From: Armigeres subalbatus | Lineage: Eukaryota > Arthropoda > Insecta > Diptera > Culicidae | Direction: 5' to 3' | DNA length: 64,000 nt | Assembly (NCBI RefSeq): GCF_024139115.2 | Contig: NC_085141.1 | Span: forward strand, 44,947,065-45,011,064 | Shown: positions 54,480 to 64,000 of the stretch, one piece after another | Position numbering within the stretch: the first letter of the stretch is position 1 | Layout of the letters: every line of letters begins with the position of its first letter | The notes under the pieces: generated by a model | Databases searched by the model: none | What the model was told of the DNA's origin: nothing | The model's input: only the letters and a program-made list of their open reading frames with translations | Program-made: the position numbers and the translations under genes

Positions 54480-57400
54480 TAAATCGGTGTTCTTTTATTC
54501 AAACCACAAAATTACAACGTAGAATCAAGGGTCCACCGTACGCGATCATAATGAGGTTTAAAATGGGCTGAATTGTGATCTTCGCAACTGCTTACTACGG
54601 TAGCAGCCTTAGCTGTCTTCGCATGACCACGCGAATGATTCCATCCTTCCCAGGATTAATTTTCGTTATTCTTCCGAGAGGCCATTGCATTGGAGGTATA
54701 TTCTCATCTAATAATGAAGATTTGGATCAACTGGTGATTTACACCAGAACTGGTGATTTGCAACCTGCTCGTGACTGGAGTTGAGCGAAGTATTCGGATA
54801 CCACCGGACCCGAGGTCGGACGATTGACCGGAGAGTTGATGTAGCTTCCCATAAGCCCCGAAGTGTAGGGCGCGGGTTGGGATGAATTTCCACTGAATTT
54901 TATTTTCGACGCCCAGGTTTGAATTTGATTTCGGTCATCATGATTGGATTTTAGCATTTCATCCAGATGAAGGGCGTTGGCTGCTCCTTGAATGCAGTTC
55001 CATTTTCCAAGTGAAGCTCTTCAACAAGACCGCGACGAGCGACGAACTGGCGAAGTGCTGATAGAAAGGCCTGCGTGGATAAATCGGTGATCAACTCAAT
55101 GTGACAGCCTTCATAACGAAGCAAACAAAGATGCGAATAATATGCCTTGGTTGGACCTTGATTCCGCACCGGCGACTTGACGTACACCGGCGTACATGGG
55201 TCTATCCGGAGATAGCGAATAGTCGTGTCGGGTGACACGAGACTTGGAAGGTCTGCAGTAATCTGCTGGATCAAGACTGGCTTGCTTCGAAAACATTTCA
55301 TGCAGGGTTGCTATGTACGACGAAGCCCTAGCAGCACATGTTCCATAAGTTACTGTATCTTATATGTGATCAGATTTGGTCACAATCATGTTACTGCAAT
55401 CATTTTTGTCTGACTTGTGCTGCTCGGGAGAAGATTCCGTCCACCGATTACCCAAAACTTCTGACGTATTATGTAGTCATCATCAATTGTGGTCCGGCAT
55501 GTAGCAGGGCTTTGTGGTAATCTTCGGCGAGCAGTTGTGCCACGGATGTTTGGCAGATAGGGTGATTGAATGCTTTATATTCTCGGAATCTCAGCATTTG
55601 AAAGGCGTCCACCTACGAAGGACCCCATTGTCATCGAGACGAGACTTCAAAAACTTGAGTGGGGATGATTTGAGGTTTGGTCACTGATTAGCATTAGCAT
55701 TAGCATTGTTACGGTGGAATTCGTAGATTGGACACTAGTGATACTCATGTTTTAGAGATCCTTATCTAGAATGCTATCAGAAATCAAGAAGGGTAGTGGT
55801 CTGATTCCAGTCTTAAACAAAAATAACAAAAGCATGAGGATTACTACTCCTGGCCACGCCCATCTTCACCGTAACTAGGGAGAGGAAGGAAGTGTTGATG
55901 TGGTACTTACTTAACGAGGTTACCGTCTTAGCGACACCCTCATTAATACCACGGAGTTGGATAATGGGGTATTCGCTGGGTCAGGATTTGCCTGTAGCTG
56001 GCAATGTAACCGTGGTAGATCTTACCCGTAACACACCATGTAAGGTGCTACCCAGCGTTACGGTAGATTTGAGGTTTGGTCACTGATGGACTCGGAAGAG
56101 TATCGAGCAGAATGAGTGTTCAATCAGCGGCTTTACGATCTATTGTCAGAAGCATGATAGTGGTACTTCAATGTGACTGATTGGATGGTGGAAACGTGAT
56201 TCGCAAGAGTGTTTTCCACCGGCTTGGTGGGGATTGTGGGCAATGGATCACTGTGGTGGAGTGTGTCCAGAGGAAGACTTGGCTGGTAGCTTCGATTGAC
56301 CATTCTACTTAACGATATTACTTGGTAGACAAGACGGTAGCACAAAGCTCAAGTCATGCTGTGGTATAGTTAGTGGCGAGAGGAGCCACTCTTGATTTTG
56401 ATGTCAAATTTAGCCTTGACGTAAAGGTATCTAGTGTGCGGACATAGCAGCAAGCCCCGTAAGCGACGCATGAAGCATCAGAGAAAAATGCAGCTGGACG
56501 ATGGAAACTTTACTATTACTATGGCTATTACGGACCAATGAGATCTAACGGATCGAAGATTTTAGCGATGTATGATAAGATTTTTCTTTTGTAAGAACAG
56601 ACGCTGGCAAGAAAGGTCTACATTGAAGCGTATGTATCGATCTTCTTATCCCATACCAATACAAGAGTCGTTAGTTGATCGTCTTGAAGTTCGTGGACGA
56701 ATTTGATAGCACGGACTCCATGTGGAACGACAATCAACGCCGAACGTTCGAGGCCCATTTCTTTAGAGAAATCGGCAGACGCGAGCATGGCGGATTTGAC
56801 GACGCTTTCCACAGCAGACGCCAGGTTATCTTTCCGGTAAGCAGATCGTCCACGTAAAGTCATCCACGACAGCTTCTACGACTTTCGAGTAAATATTTTC
56901 TTCCTCTCGCAAGTTGTTGTAATGTGCGTGTTGTCAAGAAAGGTGTCGCAGCCGTTCCATACGTAACTGTAAGAAGTTCGTAGGATCGTAAGGTCAACGG
57001 CTGTCAGCGAAAGATTACTCGTAGGAAGCGTTAATCAACAGAAGAATGCAATATTTGACGATACATTTTCTCGACGTCAGCGACAATGTCAATAGCGTGG
57101 AAACAAAAGCGGATGATGATGGATTCGAGATTCTGTTGCACGAGTGGTTCAACGAGTAGTGTAACGTTGAGCAAAAATCCGGATGAGGTCTTACAGGAGC
57201 GTTGAATACCACTCGAAGCTTCGTGGTGGTGCTACTCTTAACTATCGAATGGCGTGGAAGGTAATAATGTGGGAATGGTCGTCAGCAGAATCTAGTTTGC
57301 GCATGTGTTCTAGGCAGAATGTCCTCCGATGAAATTGTGGTAGAAGCTCTTCGGGCGGTATTTCATTCAAGCGTCACACAAAACTGTAGAAGCGACGGGT

Positions 57401-57506
57401 GGCAATGTCGAGATTGGCCGAGGGTGATTATCGGACCGAGGAAGGCGAACGACGTACCTTCTATCATGAGTTCAGTGGTGCCGGGTACGTCAGCAATACG
57501 TAACTT
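54480..57506 (-). pseudogene. BEL/Pao retrotransposon pol, heavily degraded
   Basis: Minus strand, reading from 57506 down. RT region: YYLPRHSIVKSSTTTKLRVV and FNAPVRPHP, then LTSRKCIVK (about 57275-57015). Middle: DNLASAVE (about 56830) and VVPHGVRAIKFVHELQD (56740-56680). Integrase: CTPVYVKSPVRNQGPTKAYY, ELITDLSTQAFLSALRQFVA (55190-55050), RRGLVEELHLENGT. C-terminal domain: remnants of the PGKDGIIRVV motif near 54650. All parts lie in different frames, so it is a relic. It contains a 377-bp retroposed insert at 55689-56065 and abuts the N gap. Confidence 0.75.
55689..56065 (-). mobile_element. Retroposed insert in the BEL relic, 22-bp target duplication
   Basis: GATTTGAGGTTTGGTCACTG then AT occurs at 55667-55688 and again at 56066-56087. 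Read on the minus strand, the insert ends in a TAATGCTAATGCTA tail. A long, variable-length duplication and a short tandem tail are typical of non-LTR retrotransposition. It has no ORF and is probably a 5'-truncated LINE 3' end or a SINE. Confidence 0.8.
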
Positions 57507-57531
57507 NNNNNNNNNNNNNNNNNNNNNNNNN
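57507..57531. other. Assembly gap of 25 Ns
   Basis: It is flanked by GCAATACGTAACTT (57493-57506) and AAGTTACGTATTGC (57536-57549), perfect inverted repeats of 14 bp. Confidence 1.
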
Positions 57532-57984
57532 CTAGAAGTTACGTATTGCCCAATGAAATGATCCTATTTTGACATGCCTCAGAATACAGTTTTAAACTTG
57601 GAATGTTTTGTCAGGTCTGAAACTGCTTCAATTAGGTTCTAATAGTCAACAACATCATTACATGTTTTAAATCTATGTACAAATAAACTTAAGCTTTTTA
57701 AGTTGAATTCCATTTACAATATCGTCTTGGTTTTTGGTCTAATCTAGCCGGAATGGGTAAATACGTGAAAATATTCTAATAATGGCTATATTTTATAAAG
57801 AAACAAATGTAGGAGATACCATATGGATAGTTTCTTTTGCAATAAAACTAATATTGCATGTTTTATTTAGTTTTGTAGAAATAAATCAAAATTCAGCTAG
57901 GTGGTCCAAAATATGAGCCGGTCCAAAATACTGTTACCCTAATTGATTATTTTGTAATTTTACTGGAAATTAAAGATTCGAATG
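57532..57984. other. Gene-free AT-rich stretch
   Basis: No ORF or repeat was recognised apart from the inverted-repeat arm next to the gap. Confidence 0.45.
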
Positions 57985-60120
57985 TAATATATTATTTATT
58001 TATTTATTTATTTATATTTCATCTGACTGTATGGTTCATCATGAAAACTTAATTACTATTTGGAACATTGTCAGTCATTAAAATATCTTCCACAATACCG
58101 AATCTGATGCGTTGATGTGAAGTGAAATAAATGGCTCCTTCGTTGAAGCGACGAATCATACGCGAGAAGCAGCTGTTGGGCATATAGTTCGTGCTTTGAA
58201 CTGCTTCTCAATAAATCTCAGGCCGGAGTATGAGAAAGTGTAAAGTTGTATTGTCAACAACTGGACATCGTATTCAGAGAGCAATTAGCGATAAAAGCTT
58301 GAGCATTCTCGCTTGCCGTGAGTATCCAGTCCTGTAAGCGACAACGATCGGTATGGTGGAAGATTGAGCGAGTCCCTCAAGGGAGATGGCGTAGTGTAGT
58401 GGACGAACTTATGCTGGACAGCTTCCAAACGAGCCGCCATGGCTTGATAAGGATTCAAACAACTGAAGCAAATTAAATGAGACCGCACTAATGAGCAGTA
58501 GAGTGCTTTGAAACACAAAGGATCTCGAAATTACTGAAATTTGAGCATGAATGAACTGACGATTCGCTTTGTCAATAGTAGTAGATAAGTGACGATTGTA
58601 GGTCAACCTATCATCCAATATGACACCGAGGTCTTTGATATGTCGACACGTTGTAGAGTAGTACCGCAATATTATAATCGAAGATCATGGTATCTACAGT
58701 GCGACAGAAAAGCATACATTGATTAGCGATGGCGAACCATCATGTTTCGATCCACCAATCATTGAAGATATCTAAACGTTTTGCAATTCAGGCAGTCCGC
58801 CAGTTTCGAACAACGAGGTAAATTTTAAGATCGTCCGCAAACAACAGCAGTCCTCCACGCTGCGGGAGAAGGTAACATCATTCACGAAAGCGAAAACACA
58901 ATGGACCAAGCGTGCTTCTGGGGACTCGGAGCCATTCGAAAAACAACGAGATGAGTGGTTTCATATTTACGATTACTTGGCGTTCACCTAGGAACGTACA
59001 GTGCAGAATGTTGCAGAGCATCCAAGTTTTCTAATGCTACAGTATGTCGTGATTGACTTTATCAAACGCTGATAGAGATCATGTACACGGCATCAACCGG
59101 AAACTTTTGCACATGTTGTCCATAAAACGAAGGAAGCTTACAAGGTTCGTTTCCACAGATCGACCAGGAAAGAATCCGTGTTGGCATGGGCTGATATACT
59201 GCATGCAGCGAACAACTCTCATAGATCACGACTCGAACACTTTCGATTCAACTCCGAGGATGTGATGCCCGATAGTTTCTTCCACTTTTGCCTTTTTAAA
59301 TACATAAACATGGAGCATTTCCATTGGTGGAATTTTGCTGACGAAGTGATAGGTTGAATAGTAAGAGGGTGGCCAAAATTCGACATTTTTTAACACTGCC
59401 GAAGGAATTGCTAGGACCAGCAGAAAATGATGATTTGATTCTATAAAACCGAAACAACCATGAGTCTCAACGTGAAAAGGTCGATGACCGAAAGCGCCGT
59501 CAGGTACACTAATGCACCCAAAATGTCAGCTTAGACGCGAAGACTGCGAGACGGACGAGAAGTGCTAGCAAAAAGGTTGCATTTGTCCTCAGTCAATTGA
59601 GAAGTTCCTTTTAGTTATAGTACAACGACGATTAGCAAGAGCGCAAGAGCCTACGCGTGCCGTTTTAGATTGCGTGAGTAGCGTTCGTCCATGGTGGTTT
59701 TCTTGGAGGTTGGCGCTGGTACGGATGCAGATACACACCGTGAAAACAGTTGAAACGGTTAACTGCTGAGTCGATGTCCAAGTCTTTCAAGCGCCCAGTC
59801 GAATCGAGGACAAACTGCGTCGGAGTGTTTGGAAATCAGTCTTGCGAAATTCAAGCCATCGATATCTGTATCGTCAAAGCTAATGACAGCATTTGCAATA
59901 GTAATGTCTAGAGCAGGATGATGATTATCAAGAGGAACGATGGATCCGATGCCTCGATGACCGTACAGTCAGGAATTAAATTTTCGCTCAAATACCAAAT
60001 CAGGAAGTGTGATTGGAAATTTGGTATCAAATTAATCTGGCTTAATCCAAGAAAAGCAGTTCCATGATGAGAAGGCGGCTGGCAGGAGTAGTCGTCGAAT
60101 TTTCTGAATCAAGTATATAC
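57985..60120 (-). mobile_element. Jockey-type LINE, minus strand, degraded
   Basis: The 3' end is an AAATAAATAAATAAAT run (minus strand, 58010-57990). Reading upstream on the minus strand: LVRSHLICFSCLNPYQAMAA and EAVQHKFV (58490-58390), HIKDLGVILDDRLTYNRHL (58640-58580), a FDKVNHD-like motif near 59070-59050, and GRSVETN-like remains near 59160-59140. Frames change often, and the catalytic box is not intact. It is a different copy from the LINE in the nest and much more decayed. Confidence 0.7.
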
Positions 60121-61372
60121 GTCAGGAGAATCGAAGAAAAAAACAAATAAAATTTACTTTGAACCTACATTTTAATATACATAGGGCTAAAAGAAATGTT
60201 CTGAATTCAATAATTGGAACGTGATTTATGAAATATGAATTCCGGGACTTCTTGATGATGAACATTGTCACAAAAATTGTATGAAAACTTTATATAGAAA
60301 ACGTGTCTAAATAACTTTGTTTGAAATATTTTGAGGTATTTCTATGTAAATTGTGAAGTAATATATAAGTCTTAAGTAAACTAAGAGGGCATGAATAATA
60401 AATTCTAGTTTCATGGGCGTAGCCAGGATTTCGATTAGAGGGGGCCAAATTGTTCAGGTTTTATGAATCGTAGTATTACTTTATAAGTTCTGCAGGAATC
60501 CTGCAGATGATTCTTTCATGCTGTTTCTCAGAAATTTCTGAAAATTCAAAGAATATTCCTGGAAATTCGCAGATTGATGAGTAAACATTCTCGAGAATTT
60601 CACGAAAGCTTCGAATTTCTTGTAAATTCCATAAAATTTTCCGTGAAAGTTTCGAATGTTTTTTTGTGAAATTTAAAGAATTGCCCAGGAATTCATAGAA
60701 AATTTATAATGAAATGTGTGTGTGTACAAATCAACTCACCTGTCTGACAGTGATGTTATGGAAGAAAGCTGTCTGTTAAAACAGTCAGATTTAATCCAGA
60801 GAAAAGTGCTAGCTCTACTGCAGCTCCAGTGACCCATTCATAGTGCCTGGTATTTCATGTCCTGAGGTCATCACTAACAGTAAGCCTCCCTGATTATGCT
60901 ACCGCCTGATTATTTCATTATATGTATATATATATTTTAAATAGTTGTTGTATCTTACCATTTACCACAGTGGTATTGAAAAACTGGGTTTAAATTAAAT
61001 TCGGAACACTTGTACTCTCATAGATTAGGCAATCATCATTATAATTATCTATCCATGCTAAAAAAAGAATAGGTTCTATCTGCTCTCAAATCTTTCTAGA
61101 ATATGCGGAATGTTTCGGTTTAAAGGTAATTTTAGTTCCTTTTAACGCGGTGTAATATAGTGTTTCAACCCTATTGAATTTGAACACTACTGGTTTACGA
61201 AATGAAGAAAGGATCTAATCCTACATATCTCTATACATTACATTGCAGTGTTCAACACAACAATTCGCAGACTGTATTCAAATAATTTTATTGTAATGTT
61301 TCATGCTAAAATAGATTAAAATAATTGAACAACAAATATCATTGCGTTGTACAAATATATATGTTTTAAAAT
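60121..61372. other. Gene-free stretch with minisatellite-like traces
   Basis: From about 60413 the word CATGGGCGTAGCCAGG, seen at ends of mosquito repeats, leads into 60480-60700, where AATTCCTGGAAATTC-type words echo the minisatellite. The rest (60720-61370) is AT-rich without recognised features. Confidence 0.4.
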
Positions 61373-61611
61373 TTGGAAAGTTCACGTACCTCTAGGGGTT
61401 TCAGAAGAGACTACGATAGTCTACTAGAGAGGGTTGAAAATGTCAAAATTTGGATTACGTGGTTTATGGACTTCCCTCTCAATGGTGCTGGTTTGCGTGG
61501 ATCCGCTATCAAATTCGTCAAATCGACGATGAATCCTCGTCCACAAAAGAGACAAGTCGTTCGTGATTTGATACTGAAATAGTTATGAGAGGAAATGGTT
61601 GATCTCACCAA
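61373..61611 (-). mobile_element. Possible LINE endonuclease fragment
   Basis: The minus frame reads CLFCGRGFIVDLTNLIADP, loosely like the endonuclease motif RGxxSIIDLTFxS of R1/I-type LINEs. No flanking support. Confidence 0.2.
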
Positions 61612-61959
61612 TTTTGGAAGTTATTTCTGCATGCGTATCAAAGAAACCTCTAGCATGGAAGTACTCTTCTTTTGATTTTTTCGTCCTTGATTGAGTCCAT
61701 TTTTGGCTGGTTTGATAGAATTAGCCAACCAAGAAAAGAAAGCTAGTTGCAAAGAGACTGTATCGCAATTTGAGGAGGCAGCAACGCATTGACGCTCCGG
61801 CGCTTATTTGCTGGTATGATACTACACTGGCACATATGCAACTTACATCATCACATCCATCTTTCCACATCATATCCGCTCAAACAGTAACTCGTAAAGT
61901 TCACAAAATGTTAGTTTTCATTCTTGTTCTTTTTCCAAAATTTATAAATTATACCGAAA

Positions 61960-62625
61960 ATTGAATCAACAATGGAATTTCAGAGGACTTCCAGATTGTT
62001 TCAAAGAAAACCTGAAAGAACTCGGTGGAAGCCTCATGATTTCCACGGGGAGATATTCAGGAGTTTCTGAAATTCTCCTAAGTTCCTCAGAAATTTTCCA
62101 GGAGTTCCACCGTAGTTCCTCCAATAATTCCTCCATTTCTCTGGAGCTTCTCAAGAATTCTCGGGAGCCTTGATGATGATGATGGTCCAGCTTCATCCAC
62201 TACAAAGGTTTCAGCTAGACGAGCTTAATCTATAGAAGATATTCATAATTTTCTAGTCGAGAATTCTTCTGGTAGTTTCACGTAGTTCTCCGAGTTCCTT
62301 TGAAAATTCTCTCCGAGTTTCTTCAGAAATTCTCCGGAAGTTCCTCCGGAATTCCACCGGCAGTTCATCCGAGTTCTCGGAAATTCCTCCGGGAGTTCCA
62401 TCAGTAGCTCTTCCAGGAAATCATTCAGGCTTTTTTTCAGGATATTTTTTCTTCTGAATGCTGGAAATTCCTCCGAAGTGCCTCCGACAGTGTCTCTGGA
62501 GTTCTCCGGAGATCCTCAGGAATTCTTCTATGAGTTTCTCCTGAAATATTCTGGGAGTTTTGAGAGCATCCGGCAGTTCCTACGGAATTCCTTCGGAGAT
62601 CCACCGGCAGTTTTAGAGTATAGAT
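61960..62625. repeat. Degenerate minisatellite related to 10840-14100
   Basis: Words such as TTCCTCCGGAATTCC, TTCCTCCGGGAGTTCC and AATTCCTCCGAAG recur every 20-30 bp in the TTCC orientation. Interrupted at about 62165-62260 by unrelated sequence with a GATG run. Flanking inverted repeats like those of the foldback element were not found. Confidence 0.65.
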
Positions 62626-62739
62626 AGAGACCGATGAATATGTTCCGTTATATGAAAAAGTTTTTGAAGATTCGAAGGACGAGTTAATGGATTTTATTGA
62701 CAAAAAATATTTTATTGGATGAAAAATCATTGTTCCGAA

Positions 62740-63120
62740 CGACATTCTTTCGAAACGCGCTAATTTATGCTATTCAAGTGGAAGCAAGCCTTGAGGATAA
62801 AAAGTGATAATTGCGGTATTTTTAGACCTGAAAAGGATTTTGAAACTATAGACAGACCAAATGATCTACACTGAGGAATTAATTGGAAAAGTACTGAGTG
62901 GTTTCAGGCATATTTGTCGTTAGAACACAAGAACTTTATACCGAGGTAAGGAATCAGAGCAAAAGAGTTGGATTTGGGAGTTCCACAAGGCAGTGTAGGG
63001 TCCACCTAGTATTTTGTATATCAATGATATTAATAGACCTGTGCGCGAAGTATTTGCGAACGGCGGCGTGGTCATTTACACGGCGGGTAGTCGGCGGCGG
63101 TACTACCAGGATATCGATCC
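62740..63120 (+). mobile_element. LINE reverse transcriptase fragment
   Basis: Readable in broken frames: AVFLDLKRDFETIDR (RT domain A, about 62814-62855), ELDLGVPQGSV (about 62966-62998), VYINDINRPVREV (about 63016-63054) and VVIYTAGS (catalytic-box region, YADD lost). It is surrounded on both sides by minisatellite-like DNA. The clade could not be set. Confidence 0.65.
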
Positions 63121-63169
63121 AGCACATAAATTCAGTGGAGTATCGTATAAATCCAGAAAATCGTAATTC

Positions 63170-64000
63170 TCAAGATATTCCTGAAAAATTCGAAAAGGAA
63201 TTTTGGTAAACTAATGAATTTCCTATGAATTCCTTCTCAGAACTTACTACACTTTGAAAAATTGCTTCGAAATTCTTTCCAAATTTCTTCAAAATTCCTT
63301 CAGGAAATTCTCAATTACTTTAGAAATTCTCAATTACTTTAGGATTGTTTGGATTTTTTCGAAATTCATTTGAAATCTTTTTCCTTCGGAAATCTTTAAG
63401 AATTTTTTAGAAAACCCATGGAAACTCCTTCATGAATTTCACATGGATACCCGGACACTGTTTGAGGAATACATCCGAAATCCTTTAGAAGAACGGTCTC
63501 GAATTCGATTTAGTTTTTAATTCTTCATGAATTTTGGATTTCAACTAGAAATTTCTTGCAATTCTCAAAATTTCTTCGAAACTCTAAGAAGATATTTTGA
63601 TTCGAAATTTTCTGAATTATTTAGAACTTTTCAGGAATTCTTTCGAATTTCCTATAGGAATTTTCACATTCCTCCGGAAATTCCTTTAGCAGAAATTCCA
63701 GAAATTCCTGTATCACTTCGAAAATTTCCTTTTAAAATTCTTTAAGAATTCTTTCGAGAATACCTTCAGACATTCTTGAAATCTTCAAAATTTCATTGTA
63801 CATTTCTTTAATTTTTTGAACCTTTGTTTAAGTGTTTTTTAATTGAAAATGAGTTTAACGCTCAAATACCTTTGGAAATTTCTTCGTATTTTATAAATTC
63901 TCCAAATAAATTCTTCCGGAATTATTTGTATGAATTTGTATAGTTTATTGAAGGAATTTCCTAAGGACCTCCTGAGGAATTTCCGATTCAATTCTTGAAG
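63170..64000. repeat. Degenerate minisatellite-like stretch to window edge
   Basis: AAATTCCTTCAGGAAATTC, GAATTCTTTCGAATTTCC and similar words recur, clearly related to but more AT-rich than the arrays at 10840-14100 and 61960-62625. It continues beyond the window. Confidence 0.55.

Overview
The window looks like heterochromatin-like, transposon-dense DNA of a culicine mosquito, most likely Aedes. The evidence is a tRNA-headed SINE that I recognise as Feilai-like (28361-28655), RTE, Jockey and R1-type LINEs, an errantivirus (Ty3/gypsy with an envelope gene), a BEL/Pao element, many inverted-repeat elements, and intron-bearing host exons. Species is inference. Nothing bacterial was seen. One run of 25 Ns (57507-57531) marks an assembly gap.

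Layout: 1-3362 holds two diverged tandem copies of a noncoding segment. 4190-4930 is a promoter-like or LTR-like stretch with splice signals. 6215-6882 is a TA-flanked MITE. 8096-10120 is a TA-flanked foldback element with its own insertion. 10519-14301 is a foldback element filled with a minisatellite of about 24 bp. 15615-19838 is bounded by inverted repeats of about 200 bp and encloses three related units that carry palindromic, GC-boxed divergent promoters and a conserved short minus-strand ORF. 20336-21886 holds two exons of a host minus-strand gene (Thr-rich stalk, conserved ectodomain, one membrane segment); their intron carries a small MITE and a SINE head. 23589-23825 is a near-perfect palindrome that resembles inverted Penelope-like terminal repeats. 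24263-27455 is a broken RTE LINE.

The centrepiece is a nest at 27460-49073. A Jockey-type LINE was entered by a hAT-like element (27739-30399, 8-bp target duplication), which itself carries a SINE with a 10-bp duplication. The Jockey 3' tail was entered by an errantivirus (32516-48956, TATA duplication, two 292-bp LTRs). The errantivirus was in turn entered in gag by a 5.2-kb satellite-bearing insert (ATGTA duplication) and in pol by a 3.9-kb DNA transposon with TIRs of about 500 bp and a transposase pseudogene (CTAGAG duplication). Removing both inserts leaves about 7.3 kb, a normal errantivirus length. A slippery heptamer sits exactly at the gag-pol shift.

The right third (49074-64000) is a patchwork of LINE fragments (R1, RTE, Jockey), a degenerate minus-strand BEL/Pao pol with a retroposed insert (22-bp duplication), and decayed relatives of the minisatellite. 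The only host gene I can support is at 20336-21886. No CRISPR, rRNA or functional tRNA genes were seen. Several frameshifts in otherwise young sequence suggest base-level indel errors in the assembly.
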